A stretch of DNA of 64,000 nucleotides from Candidatus Binataceae bacterium (GTDB lineage Bacteria; Desulfobacterota; Binatia; Binatales; Binataceae), in contig DATJMX010000024.1 of NCBI GenBank assembly GCA_035508495.1, forward strand, positions 30,936 to 94,935, written 5' to 3'. The notes beneath the pieces were generated by a model. That model was not told where the DNA came from. It saw only the letters and a program-made list of their open reading frames with translations, and made no database searches. Below are positions 53,842 to 63,556 of this stretch, one piece after another (the first letter of the stretch is position 1; each line of letters starts with the position of its first letter). A program made the translations under genes and the position numbers.

Positions 53842-54873
53842 TCAGAGCTTGAGCCGATAAACGCGCGCCGCGGTGCGCCGCATCAGGTCGGCACGTTCGT
53901 CATCGTTGTAGCGCGCCGCCATTTTCTTGAACGCGTTCCACAGCACGAGGTACGAGCACGATACGCGATCGACCGGGAAGTTGCTCTCGAACATGCATCG
54001 CGACGGCCCGAACTTGTCGATCGTGTGGAAGTAGTAATCGCCGGTCGCCGCGACCAGCTCGTCGGAGGTCGCGGGCTTGGGCCGCCGATGCCATCCGAAG
54101 CCGTTCACCGCCATGTTGATTCCGCCGAGCTTGACCACGACGTTCGGACATTTCGCGAGCTCGGCGATGTCGGCCTTCCACTTGGGGAAAATTTCGGCGC
54201 GCTTGCCCTCGTAAGGACCGGTGCCGAGCGGTCCGCCGAAGTGATCGAGTATAATGGTCGTGCCGGGGAACGCGCGCGCGAGGCTCGTCAGCTCCGGGAT
54301 CTGCGGATGATAGTTCCACGCATCGAAGGTGAGACCCAGCGGCGCAAGCTGCGCGAAGCCTTCGCGGAATTTCGCCGAGTCATACAGATCGCGCGTCGGG
54401 TTGGTGTGTGAATTCGCGACGTCGGGATGCGCGTCCCATCCTGCGGCATGGCGGATGCCGCGGAACCTTTCCGGCGCGACCGCGATATGCGCCTGCAACA
54501 CTTCACGCGCCGCCGAGCCCAGCGTCAGATCGACGAAGCTCACGATTCCCGCGGCGACTCGCGTGTCGCCATAGCGGCCGCTCGCGCTTTGCGCCGCGAC
54601 GCCGTTGACGAACTCAGTCTCCCCGATCGACTTCATCGCGTCGGGTCCGTCCTTGCGATACATCGACATGCATTCGACGAACACCGTACCGAGCACGCGA
54701 TGGCCCGAGCCGGTGTCGTGCAGGATCTCTTCGAGCAGGTAGCGGCTGTTGCGGTGATCCCATAGATGATGGTGCGGATCGATGATGGCGGTCTCAGGTT
54801 CGAGCACTTGCTCGCTGACCAGTGCCAGCCAATCTTCGCGATGCGCGGGGGACTGTTCGCGTTCGTTTGCCAT
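53842..54873 (-). CDS. Amidohydrolase (TIM-barrel metal-dependent hydrolase, amidohydrolase_2)
   Basis: 343 residues. Metal site HHHLWDHR near residue 33, GIRHAAGWDAH, ILDHFGGP, and the late ESNFPVD with conserved Asp. The family includes lactonases and decarboxylases (ACMSD-like, 2-pyrone-4,6-dicarboxylate hydrolase). Substrate unknown, perhaps an aromatic breakdown product. AAGGAG lies 8 bp before the ATG. A 56-bp gap separates it from the kinase gene upstream of the opposite end. Confidence 0.9.
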   Translation of the reverse strand: MANEREQSPAHREDWLALVSEQVLEPETAIIDPHHHLWDHRNSRYLLEEILHDTGSGHRVLGTVFVECMSMYRKDGPDAMKSIGETEFVNGVAAQSASGRYGDTRVAAGIVSFVDLTLGSAAREVLQAHIAVAPERFRGIRHAAGWDAHPDVANSHTNPTRDLYDSAKFREGFAQLAPLGLTFDAWNYHPQIPELTSLARAFPGTTIILDHFGGPLGTGPYEGKRAEIFPKWKADIAELAKCPNVVVKLGGINMAVNGFGWHRRPKPATSDELVAATGDYYFHTIDKFGPSRCMFESNFPVDRVSCSYLVLWNAFKKMAARYNDDERADLMRRTAARVYRLKL

Positions 54874-55046
54874 CGGCGTTGCTCCTTAGCTGTAAAGGAA
54901 TCGATCCGCAGCAAGATTTCAATGGTTGCGAAGATGAATCCGCGATCGTCTAACTCTATAGGATGGCGCTTGCCTGCGATCGGTGGGAGCGCGACCCGTA
55001 TCGGGAATAAATCGAGCGGCATCTGACTTGAGGAGAGTTTTTTTCG

Positions 55047-57428
55047 ATGGAGCATGAGCATCACGGGCATCATCCGGCGCCATCCAGCGTGGGCGCGGCT
55101 CCGCTCAAGGATCCCGTGTGCGGCATGAGCGTGACCGAGAATTCGAAGTGGTCAACCGAAAGTGGTGGGACGACCTACTACTTCTGTAGTGAAGGATGTC
55201 GCAACAAATTCGCCGCCGATCCCGCGCGCTACCTGAACAAGCCTGCGGCGCACGATCATTCCGCGCACCTGCATGGGCACAGGTCGCACGGCGCCGCGGC
55301 ACCCAAGCCTGTTGCCGCGATCGCGGGGCCGGTTGAGTACACCTGCCCGATGCATCCGGAGATCGTGCGCCCCGGTCCGGGCGCGTGTCCGATTTGCGGG
55401 ATGGCGCTGGAGCCGCGCACCGCAACTCCCGTCGAGGATAAGAGCGAACTCGACGCGATGACGCAGCGGCTGTGGGTCTGCGCCGCGCTCGCGGCGATCG
55501 TCGTCATCCTCGACATGGGCAGCATGATCGTTTCAGGCGGAATTCTCGCGCCTGCGACTCTCATCTTTACCGAGCTGATTCTCACCACGCCGATCGTGTT
55601 GTGGGGTGGATGGCCCTTCTTTGAGCGCGCGTGGATGTCGATCGTCAACCGCAGTCTCAACATGTTTACGCTTATCGGACTCGGCGTCGGCGTCGCATAC
55701 GTGTACAGCATCGTCGCGGCGACGATGCCGCAGATTTTTCCGCCTTCGTTCCGCGGCGCGGGTGGCGAGGTCGCCGTGTACTTCGAGCCCGCGGCCGTGA
55801 TCGTCGCGCTGGTCCTGCTCGGCCAGGTGCTCGAGCTGCGCGCGCGCAGCCAGACCGGCGCCGCGATTCGCGCGCTGCTCGGCCTCGCACCCAAGACCGC
55901 GCGCCGAATCCGCGACGGCGTCGAGGAAGACGTCCCGCTCGACGAGGTGCATCCCGGAGATCAACTCCGCGTGCGGCCAGGAGAGAAAGTTCCCGCCGAC
56001 GGCGTCGTAGTTGAGGGCGCAAGTGCGATCGACGAGTCGATGGTGACGGGAGAACCGATCCCGGTCGAGAAGCACGCCGCCGATCGCGTGATCGGCGCGA
56101 CCGTCAACGGCGCGGGCTCATTCGTGATGCGCGCTGAGCGCGTAGGCAGCGAGACCCTGCTCGCGCAAATCGTCAAGATGGTTGCCAAAGCGCAGCGCAG
56201 TCGCGCTCCGATCGAGCGCCTGGCGGATCGCGCCGCCGCATACTTCGTCCCGGCGGTCGTTGGCGCCGCGATCATCACATTTATCATTTGGGCGACATTG
56301 GGGCCCGACCCAAAAATGGCTCACGCGCTCATCAACGCCGTCGCGGTGCTGATCATCGCATGCCCGTGCGCTTTGGGCCTCGCCACGCCGATGTCGATCA
56401 TGGTCGCGACGGGTAAAGGCGCGACGCTCGGCGTGCTCTTCAGAAACGCCGAGGCGATCGAGGTGCTGCGCCAGGTCGATACTCTTGTCGTGGACAAAAC
56501 CGGCACGCTCACCGAAGGCAAGCCCAAGCTGGTCAGGGTGATTGCGACGCCGGGCTTCGATGAGAACGAGATGCTGCGGCTGGCCGCGAGCCTCGAGCGC
56601 GGCAGCGAGCATCCGCTCGCAGCCGCAATCGTCGCCGGCGCGGAATCCCGCAAGGTCATCCTGAGCAATGCTGATAACTTCCTGTCAATCCCTGGAAAAG
56701 GCGTCACGGGCATGCTCGGGAATCACCAGGTCGCGCTCGGCAACCGGGTGCTGATGGAACGAATCGGCGCTGGCACCGCGCTCGCCTCCGACGGCGATGC
56801 GATGCGCACCGAGGGTCAGACCGTGATGTACGTCGCGATCGACGGCAAGGTCGCGGGACTGCTCGGCGTGGCCGATCCGATCAAAGCGACGACAGCCGAA
56901 GCGATTCGCCAGCTTCACGCCGACGGTGTGAAGATTGTCATGCTGACCGGCGACAGCCGCGCCACTGCTGAAGCCGTCGCGCGCGAGCTCGGCATCGATC
57001 AGGTCGTCGCCGAGGTGTTGCCGAATCAGAAGGCCGAGGCGGTCAAGCGGCTGCAGAGCGAGGGCCGTATCGTCGCGATGGCGGGAGACGGCGTGAACGA
57101 TGCGCCTGCGCTCGCGCAGGCGCAGGTCGGGATCGCGATGGGAACGGGGACCGACGTCGCGATCGAAAGCGCGGGCGTGACCCTCGTCAAGGGCGATCTG
57201 CGCGGAATCGTGCGTGCGCGATTGCTCAGCCGCGCGACGATGGGGAACATCCGGCAGAATCTTTTCTTTGCGTTTGTGTACAACGGTCTCGGCGTTCCGA
57301 TCGCCGCAGGCGTTCTTTATCCCGCGTTCGGAATCCTGCTGAGTCCGATGATCGCCGCGGCCGCGATGAGCATCAGCTCGTTCTCGGTGATCACCAACGC
57401 GTTGCGGCTGAGACGCCTCTCGCTCTGA
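55047..57428 (+). CDS. Copper-type P1B ATPase with YHS and heavy-metal-binding domains
   Basis: 793 residues. Residues 1-20 His-rich (EHEHHGHHP); YHS domain 22-63 (DPVCGMSV... [12 protein letters not shown]); heavy-metal-binding domain 97-123 ([22 protein letters not shown]). The ATPase core has the CPC motif 439-441 in [11 protein letters not shown], phosphorylated Asp483 (DKTGTLTEG), TGEP 334-337 and [14 protein letters not shown] with YHS/HMBD is that of Cu(I) exporters (CopA/SilP type). AGGAGAG sits 9 bp before the ATG. Detoxifies copper or silver at the inner membrane. Confidence 0.96.
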   Translation: MEHEHHGHHPAPSSVGAAPLKDPVCGMSVTENSKWSTESGGTTYYFCSEGCRNKFAADPARYLNKPAAHDHSAHLHGHRSHGAAAPKPVAAIAGPVEYTCPMHPEIVRPGPGACPICGMALEPRTATPVEDKSELDAMTQRLWVCAALAAIVVILDMGSMIVSGGILAPATLIFTELILTTPIVLWGGWPFFERAWMSIVNRSLNMFTLIGLGVGVAYVYSIVAATMPQIFPPSFRGAGGEVAVYFEPAAVIVALVLLGQVLELRARSQTGAAIRALLGLAPKTARRIRDGVEEDVPLDEVHPGDQLRVRPGEKVPADGVVVEGASAIDESMVTGEPIPVEKHAADRVIGATVNGAGSFVMRAERVGSETLLAQIVKMVAKAQRSRAPIERLADRAAAYFVPAVVGAAIITFIIWATLGPDPKMAHALINAVAVLIIACPCALGLATPMSIMVATGKGATLGVLFRNAEAIEVLRQVDTLVVDKTGTLTEGKPKLVRVIATPGFDENEMLRLAASLERGSEHPLAAAIVAGAESRKVILSNADNFLSIPGKGVTGMLGNHQVALGNRVLMERIGAGTALASDGDAMRTEGQTVMYVAIDGKVAGLLGVADPIKATTAEAIRQLHADGVKIVMLTGDSRATAEAVARELGIDQVVAEVLPNQKAEAVKRLQSEGRIVAMAGDGVNDAPALAQAQVGIAMGTGTDVAIESAGVTLVKGDLRGIVRARLLSRATMGNIRQNLFFAFVYNGLGVPIAAGVLYPAFGILLSPMIAAAAMSISSFSVITNALRLRRLSL

Positions 57429-57468
57429 GACGGACGCGGCCCGCGATGAGCCGCGCCCGCAATTTCAC

Positions 57469-58158
57469 TCAGCGCTTTTCGAACTGCTTGTTGCCGTAGA
57501 GGATCGAGCGCGCTTCATCGTCGAGCGGCTCGGGCGGCAGATCGGCCATCACCGCCAGACCGCGCTTGACCGCAGGTCGCTCCGAGATCGCATCGAGCCA
57601 GCGCTTGAAGTTCGGCCGGCTCTCGAGCTGCTCGGGCTCGCGCCGCGTGCCGACTACCCACGGATACGTCGCGATGTCAGCGATCGAGTATTCGCCCGCG
57701 AGATAAGGCCGATCCTTCAACTGCTTGTCCATAACGTTGAGCAGCCGGCGCGATTCGTTCGTGTAACGCTCGATCGCATACGGAAGCTTCTCCGGCGCGG
57801 CGCGCAGGAAATGCCCGCGCTGTCCGAACATCGGACCGACACCGGCCATCTGGAACATCAGCCACTGGATGACGTCGTACTTCGCGCGCGTCTCAGCGGG
57901 GAGAAGCTTGCCGGTCTTCTCGCCGAGGTAGAGGAGGATGGCGCCGGATTCGAAAATCGAAATCGGCTTGCCGCCGGGGCCGTCAGTATCGACGATCGCC
58001 GGCATCCGATTGTTGGGACTGATCGCGAGAAAGTCAGGCTCGAACTGCTCGCCCTTGCGGATATTCACCGGCACGATTCGATATTGCAGTCCGGTCTCTT
58101 CGAGGTAGATGGTGATCTTGTGCCCGTTCGGCGTCGGCCAGTAGTAGAGGTCGATCAT
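57469..58158 (-). CDS. Glutathione S-transferase-like disulfide-bond oxidoreductase (YfcG/YghU type)
   Basis: 229 residues. Thioredoxin-like N-domain (IDLYYWPTPNGHKITIYLEETGL, SPNNRMPAIVDTDGPGGKPISIFESGAILLYLG) and all-helical C-domain (YLAGEYSIADIATYPWV). PNGxK with Asn in place of a Cys is typical of the YfcG/Nu-class group, which reduces disulfides with glutathione. No signal peptide. Preceding the ATG is CCTCAGGAGGCTCTAAT. Confidence 0.93.
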   Translation of the reverse strand: MIDLYYWPTPNGHKITIYLEETGLQYRIVPVNIRKGEQFEPDFLAISPNNRMPAIVDTDGPGGKPISIFESGAILLYLGEKTGKLLPAETRAKYDVIQWLMFQMAGVGPMFGQRGHFLRAAPEKLPYAIERYTNESRRLLNVMDKQLKDRPYLAGEYSIADIATYPWVVGTRREPEQLESRPNFKRWLDAISERPAVKRGLAVMADLPPEPLDDEARSILYGNKQFEKR

Positions 58159-58418
58159 ATTAGAGCCTCCTGAGGCGCGGTTGGATTGAGGGTTTTGCTC
58201 GTATCATGTGAGCAGCGCCCGCCGCGAGCAAGCGTCGCAAATCGATTCCGAACTAATCAGGTCTGATAATGCAGCTATCGAAAGATTGCTTCCGTTGGCG
58301 TCGTCGAGGCTACAAAGTGGTATCCAAACGCGCCAACAATTTGTCGCTCGCATCTCTGCACAACCTTTTTCGTATTGATTTGAGCGGCCTTTTGAACGCT
58401 ACGTGAGTCCTCGTGTTC
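58159..58418. other. Intergenic region between divergent genes
   Basis: 260 bp, AT-richer. One frame of 45 codons (58269-58406, beginning MQLSKDCFRWRRRGYK) has a weak ribosome site and no recognisable motif; I do not support it as a gene. The sigma-54-like site for the next gene lies at the right end. Confidence 0.4.
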
Positions 58419-58433
58419 TGGCATGCCTGATGC
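58419..58433 (+). promoter_or_regulatory. Putative sigma-54 promoter
   Basis: TGGCATGCCTGATGC has GG-N10-GC spacing and matches TGGCACG-N4-TTGC in all but two positions. It ends 42 bp before the ATG of the outer-membrane protein at 58475. Confidence 0.4.
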
Positions 58434-58474
58434 GTTAACCCGCTCGATTGGGGGCTGCGTCCAGGGAGGAAGGC

Positions 58475-59410
58475 ATGTCAGGATCGATAAAGAGATCTAA
58501 CCGCATCCGAGCGTTCGCTCTCGGGCTTGCGCTGGCGACGACCTGGCCCGCAGGCGCATCGGCCGCTGAACACCGGGCTAAAGTCGCCAAGGTCTCCCAA
58601 CAGGAGATGCAACTTCGCATCAATCAGCTCGAGCAGCAGAACCAGACGCTCGAAATCCAGAATCACTCGATTCAGGATCAGCTCAACACCCAGAGACAGC
58701 AAATTGACTTGCTGATGCATCAGATGCAGCAGACGAGTCAGCCGCTCACCGCGATTCAGCAACAAATGCCCGCGATGCAGGCGGAATTGAGCGACGTTAA
58801 GGAGAAGCAGCGTTCAGTTCCGCTCGAAGTGGGATTCCGCACGGGATGGTCCGAGTCGCCATACGGGATGCCGGGCGGGCTTTATTACGGCGCGTTCCTC
58901 AACCATCGGCTGCTGACTCATGAAGATGGAATTCCCGGTGGCTTTATCGCGGGTGAGATGCTGGTGGGATGGACGCAAGGCAATCACGCCTACACCAACG
59001 CCAACCTTATCAGCCAACTCGGTAATCCTCCATTCAACACCTGGATGTACACGCTGTCGCTGCAGCCGACCGTACAATATCACCTCGACATGGGCCTGCT
59101 GGGGCTCGCGAGTCTCGAGGCGTTCAAGCCATACGCACTGGCTGGTCCGTCAATGTATATCAACTTGTTAAGCACGCCGGTGGTGGTGAAAAACGGCAAT
59201 CCAGGCGCCAACTATCGTCATTACGACGCCGACGTGCAGGGCGGAGGCGTATTCGGCGCAGGCTTCGAGCTTGGTCTGTCGGCGCTCAAGCTCCCGCCGA
59301 TCCAGGGCATCCTCGACAAGTCATTCGTCGGCGCAGAGTACCGCTTCAACCAATACGGCAATGGCCAGGGTTACAATCAGTACACCGGCTCGGTTGGCTT
59401 TGGCTGGTAG
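58475..59410 (+). CDS. Outer-membrane beta-barrel protein with periplasmic coiled coil
   Basis: 311 residues. Signal peptide (RIRAFALGLALATTWPAGASAA), then a coiled coil about 40-110 (MQLRINQLEQQNQTLEIQNHSIQDQLNTQRQQIDLL), then beta strands ending VGFGW, an aromatic C-terminus typical of BAM-inserted barrels. The barrel region has GGFIAGEMLVGW and YNQYTGSVGFGW. The coiled coil resembles peptidoglycan-linking segments of trimeric porins. AGGGAGGAAGGC precedes the ATG. Confidence 0.82.
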   Translation: MSGSIKRSNRIRAFALGLALATTWPAGASAAEHRAKVAKVSQQEMQLRINQLEQQNQTLEIQNHSIQDQLNTQRQQIDLLMHQMQQTSQPLTAIQQQMPAMQAELSDVKEKQRSVPLEVGFRTGWSESPYGMPGGLYYGAFLNHRLLTHEDGIPGGFIAGEMLVGWTQGNHAYTNANLISQLGNPPFNTWMYTLSLQPTVQYHLDMGLLGLASLEAFKPYALAGPSMYINLLSTPVVVKNGNPGANYRHYDADVQGGGVFGAGFELGLSALKLPPIQGILDKSFVGAEYRFNQYGNGQGYNQYTGSVGFGW

Positions 59411-59562
59411 CCGGTTGGGATAACCTCTTCCGCTGCGCGGGTGAGGATATTCCAAGTTTAAACGGCTGCCCTCGTCATAACTTTGCTTGATTGCCACAAT
59501 TCCCGAGTGTCCGGCGGCAACGTCATGGCTGAATTGAGGATCGCCGGCGCGCACAGCTCGCG

Positions 59563-62448
59563 GTGGCATCGAGTTACAAAATCAGCGCTCATGACGAAGC
59601 TCGCATCGCCCCCGCCGCTCTCGAGGCCGGCCTTGCCAGTTTGCGCGAGCGCTCGGCAGCCGACCCTTTCAGTAATCCAATCGTATTGTTCGCGATCGAT
59701 CTGTCGCGGCGAATCGATCGCGGCGAGATAAGCCTCCACGATCTCGATGCGCTCGTGCGCGATCTCACCGTCGATGCCTTTGCCGGACGCGCGCGCAGAC
59801 TCCACACGTATCTCGGCGAAACCGACGCGGACGCAAATCGCGCGGCTATCACGACCCATATCGAAGAGTTGGCCAAAAGCAATGACTTCGATCGTTTTCG
59901 CACAACCGTCGAGCGCCCGGTCTTCGGCGTCGTCCTCACTGCGCATCCTACCTTCGCGATCTCGCTCGCGACGGCGCGCGCGCTCTCTGAGCTTGGGTGC
60001 GGAACGACCTGCGCCGGTGCTCCGCTCGACGAAGCCGCTCGTCATGAGCGGCTGAACGCCGCACGCGCCGCGAACCATCGCCCGCCCGAGCCACTGACTC
60101 TCGATATCGAGCACGAGTGGTCGCTCGAAGCGCTGCGCCATTTGCATGAGGCGATCGACGATCTGGGTCACGCCGTTCTGAGCGTTGCACGTACGAAATG
60201 GCCGGATCGATGGACCGAACTCACGCCGCGTCTCATCACGCTTGCCTCATGGGTCGGCTACGATCAGGACGGCCGCACCGACGTTACTTCGATGCGCAGC
60301 TTCGCAGTGCGTATGGCCGACAAAAGCGCCGCGCTCGCACGGTATCGCGCGGCGATCGCAAGAATCGTGGCCTGGGCGCCGCTGCCGCTGGTCAAAGCAC
60401 TCGAGCCGGCTGCGCATCTGCTCGATCGCGCGATCGCAACCGTCGCGCGGCAATCGGCCCTGCTCGCCGAGGCCGAGCGCGAGCCGCATCGCATGGCTGA
60501 ATTTTCGCGCGCGATGGTTGCTGGACGCGCCGACGCGCTGGTCGATATCACCCCGCTCATCGAACTGGTCGATTCCGCGTTGGATCGCGCGGATGCCGAT
60601 GACGATCTCCGAATCGATCTGCTGGTGCTGCGCGCTGCACTGGCAAACCACGGCCCCGGCCTTGCGCATGTGCACGTGCGGCTCAATACGAGCCAACTCC
60701 ACAATGCGATTCGCAGGCGCGTCGGGCTTGAAACCGATCCCAACGATCCGTCGAACCGCCGTTCTTATTTCAATGCGATCAACGATCTGCTCGGCAGCGT
60801 GCGCCCGGTGACGATCAGCTTCGCGTCGCTCATGATCGAGCAGGCCTCGGCGCGGCGCCTGATGATGACCGTCGCGCAGATGGTCAAGTTCGTCGATGCC
60901 GCCACGCCGATCCGCTTTCTTATCGCGGAGACCGAGACCGGCTTCACGCTGCTGACGGCGCTCTACTACGCGCGGCTTTTCGGCGTCGAAGACCGGGTTG
61001 AGATATCGCCGCTGTTCGAGACCGAGGAAGCGTTCGAGCGCGGCGAGCGCGTGATCGAAGAAGCGCTGAAGAGCCCGCATTATCGAAACTACCTGGCGAA
61101 GCTCGGCCGCTTCGCCGTGCAGTTCGGTTACTCTGATTCGGGGCGTTTCGTCGGCCAGATGGCGGCGACGTATCGTATTGAGCGGCTGCGCCTGCGTCTT
61201 GCGCAGCTGCTCGAGCGCCACGGCCTCGGCTCACTCGAAGTGATCCTGTTCAACACTCATGGTGATTCGATCGGACGCGGGGGCCATCCCGGAACCCTCG
61301 CGGATCGCTTCCGCTACCTCGCGCCGTCGATGAATCGCGCCGAGTTCGCAAGCCGTGGAATCAGGGTGAAAGAGGAGGTGAGTTTCCAGGGCGGCGACGG
61401 ATTCCTGCCCCTCCTCACGAGGCCGGCCGCGCTTGCGGTGGTGACGAGGATTCTTGACTTCGCTTTCGCTGCCGATTCGGAGAGTTCAGGCGATCCGATT
61501 TACTCCGCGCCCGACTATGCCGCGGAATTTTTCGCGACCGTGCAGCAGGAGTTCTCAAGTTTCGTCGATGACCCCGACTACGCGGCTCTGCTCGGGCTGT
61601 ACGGCACCAACATGCTCTATCGCAGCGGTTCGCGGCCCGCGGCGCGCATCAGCGAAGAGTCGAGCCGCGCGCCGGCAATTGAGCATCCGTCGCAGCTGCG
61701 CGCGATCCTGAACAACGCCATTCTTCAGCAGATGGGATTTTTCGCGAACACGATTTACGGCCTCGGGCGTGCGGTAGCACGCGACCCCGAGATGTTCGCC
61801 GTGATGCATGCGCGCTCGCCACGCTTCCGACGCGCGCTCGAACTTGCGGCGGCGGCGCTCGAGTTCAGCGACCTCGATGCGATGCGCGCGTATGCGCACG
61901 TGTTTGACCCGGGCTTATGGCTGACGCATTCGGGGCGCACCCGTGCCGCGTCGCGGACCAAGGCGATGCGCGAGCTCGCGCGCCTCACCGAAAAAATCGC
62001 CCGCCACGATCGCGTCGCGCGCGTCATCCGCCGCCTCCAGGCTGATCATCTGCTCCTGATTGAGCATCTGCCTCCCGCGGACAGCGCGCGCCGCCGCAGG
62101 CTCGTCCTGCTTCACGCGTTGCGCGTTGCACTGATACAGCGAATCGCGATGCTCGCGACGGCGATCCCGGCGTTCAGTCCGAGCGGCGGAGTCACGCGCG
62201 AAGATGTGATCGAAAGAATCCTAGGGCTCGAGGTGTCGGACGCGGTCGAGCGCCTCTCGCACATCTTTCCGATCCAGGCCGAGGATCCCGGTGGCGATGA
62301 TTTCGGCGAAACTGCGAGTTATCAGCCCGAGGCGGCGCTGTCTTACGCGGTCGAGCACAACACTGTCTTCGAGCCGATGACGAAACTGTTCGAACTCGCG
62401 CGCGCCATCGGCTCCGCGCTCAGCCACGAGATCGGCGCGATGGGGTGA
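59563..62448 (+). CDS. Divergent phosphoenolpyruvate-carboxylase-like protein
   Basis: 961 residues, about the length of PEP carboxylase. Recognisable order: LTAHPT (catalytic His138 of the E. coli enzyme; LTAHPTF here), VGYDQDGRTDV, FGYSDSGRFVG and THGDSIGRGGHPG. Departures: the family GYSDSxKDxG has Arg for Lys546, FHGRGGxVGRGGGP has FNTHGDSIGRGGHP so His579/Arg581 are changed, LRAIPW is LRAILN, and the C-terminal NTG is missing. PEP carboxylase activity is therefore doubtful. GTG start, weak ribosome site. Confidence 0.7.
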   Translation: MASSYKISAHDEARIAPAALEAGLASLRERSAADPFSNPIVLFAIDLSRRIDRGEISLHDLDALVRDLTVDAFAGRARRLHTYLGETDADANRAAITTHIEELAKSNDFDRFRTTVERPVFGVVLTAHPTFAISLATARALSELGCGTTCAGAPLDEAARHERLNAARAANHRPPEPLTLDIEHEWSLEALRHLHEAIDDLGHAVLSVARTKWPDRWTELTPRLITLASWVGYDQDGRTDVTSMRSFAVRMADKSAALARYRAAIARIVAWAPLPLVKALEPAAHLLDRAIATVARQSALLAEAEREPHRMAEFSRAMVAGRADALVDITPLIELVDSALDRADADDDLRIDLLVLRAALANHGPGLAHVHVRLNTSQLHNAIRRRVGLETDPNDPSNRRSYFNAINDLLGSVRPVTISFASLMIEQASARRLMMTVAQMVKFVDAATPIRFLIAETETGFTLLTALYYARLFGVEDRVEISPLFETEEAFERGERVIEEALKSPHYRNYLAKLGRFAVQFGYSDSGRFVGQMAATYRIERLRLRLAQLLERHGLGSLEVILFNTHGDSIGRGGHPGTLADRFRYLAPSMNRAEFASRGIRVKEEVSFQGGDGFLPLLTRPAALAVVTRILDFAFAADSESSGDPIYSAPDYAAEFFATVQQEFSSFVDDPDYAALLGLYGTNMLYRSGSRPAARISEESSRAPAIEHPSQLRAILNNAILQQMGFFANTIYGLGRAVARDPEMFAVMHARSPRFRRALELAAAALEFSDLDAMRAYAHVFDPGLWLTHSGRTRAASRTKAMRELARLTEKIARHDRVARVIRRLQADHLLLIEHLPPADSARRRRLVLLHALRVALIQRIAMLATAIPAFSPSGGVTREDVIERILGLEVSDAVERLSHIFPIQAEDPGGDDFGETASYQPEAALSYAVEHNTVFEPMTKLFELARAIGSALSHEIGAMG

Positions 62449-62455
62449 AGGGTTC

Positions 62456-62947
62456 TCAGCGCAGAATTTCGACCAGCAGTACCCACGCGTTCGAGACGCC
62501 GACCGCGATTGAGAAAATGATGCCAGGCACCAGCCAGTAAAGCCCGCCGAACGCGCGCGCTATCGTCGAGATTCCTCCGACTATGAACAGAATCGTCGCG
62601 ACCTGAGCGATTGCGAACGAAAAGAACGGCCGCCGCCGGCCCTCGGTGATATGCAAGGCGCGGCGCTGAAACCGGACCTGCAGGATCCAGAGAACGAACC
62701 CGCCAATCGTTATCTGGATGCCGAGCATAGTGAGTGACTGGTCCGGCACGAGGCCCACCAGCGGAATCATGAGTGCAGCGACGAGCTGAAGAATCGATTC
62801 AGCAGCGCGTTCCGAAAGACCGGGAAATTCGAGAATACGGCTCAAGTTGATCGAAACGGCGACGAAGATGAGGCCGGTCAGCGTAGCCGCAACTCCGGCC
62901 GCAACCGAGAAAAAGACCGTCCATCCCGCGATTTGGTACGCATACAT
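62456..62947 (-). CDS. Hypothetical four-helix membrane protein
   Basis: 163 residues with four transmembrane helices (WTVFFSVAAGVAATLTGLIFVAV, ILQLVAALMIPLVGLV, SLTMLGIQITIGGFVLWIL, IIFSIAVGVSNAWVLLVEI). I do not recognise the family. It converges on the PEPC-like gene with a gap of 7 bp. Immediately beyond its start on the right lies the IS630 remnant, so its promoter may have been altered. Confidence 0.65.
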   Translation of the reverse strand: MYAYQIAGWTVFFSVAAGVAATLTGLIFVAVSINLSRILEFPGLSERAAESILQLVAALMIPLVGLVPDQSLTMLGIQITIGGFVLWILQVRFQRRALHITEGRRRPFFSFAIAQVATILFIVGGISTIARAFGGLYWLVPGIIFSIAVGVSNAWVLLVEILR

Positions 62948-62959
62948 GACGCGCACAAC

Positions 62960-63556
62960 CTAGCGTGATGTCCCATTAATAACTTTACGAAGGCGTTGAA
63001 GTTTTGCGAGGATCGAGTCGGCGGTAGCGGTCCACACCAAGGGATGCCGATGCAGATTGTAACTGGCGACGTAGGCGTCGATTTTCTGCCCTAACTCGCC
63101 GACGCTGCGGAACGACCCGCGCCGAATTGCCTGCTGGGTGATAAGGCCGAACCAGCGCTCGACGTGGGTGCCGTAGTTGTCTGCGATCAGATGGATGTCG
63201 AGCCCGCCCGGGACGCTGCGGTCGAGGTGATTGAGGAACGCGAGGAATTCCTGGTGCCGATGGCGCGGCTTGCACGAGGTAATCACTTTGCCGTCGAGGG
63301 TATCGCGTGCCGCGAACAGGGTGGTAGTGCCGTGACGGTAGTAATCGTGAGTTACTCCTTCGACATAACCCAACCCCATCGGCAACACCGGTTGGGTGCG
63401 TTCCAGCGCCGGCACCTGGCTCTTCTCGCCCACGCACAGCACCAGCGCCTTGTCGGGCGGATTAAGGTACAGCCCCACGATGGCGCGCACCTTCTCCACG
63501 AAGAACGGGTCGGTGGAGAGCTTGAAGCTCTTGGACCGATGCGGCTGTAAACCGAC
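62960..63556 (-). pseudogene. IS630 transposase, C-terminal part (frameshifted, deleted, active-site Asp lost)
   Basis: Frame continues from GLQPHRSKSFKLSTDPFFVEKV to the end. CVGEKSQ stands where the family has CVDEKSQ: the first DDE residue is Gly (GGC, 63428-63430). About 35 residues between DNYGTH and VERWFGLITQQ are missing, which removes part of the RNase-H core; the second Asp and the Glu of VERWF remain. Frame differs by one base from the N-terminal part, at about 63556-63558. Confidence 0.85.

Noticed and set aside
58269..58406. 45-codon frame MQLSKDCFRWRRRGYK...
   Set aside because: Weak ribosome site, no recognised motif, and it sits in a promoter region.
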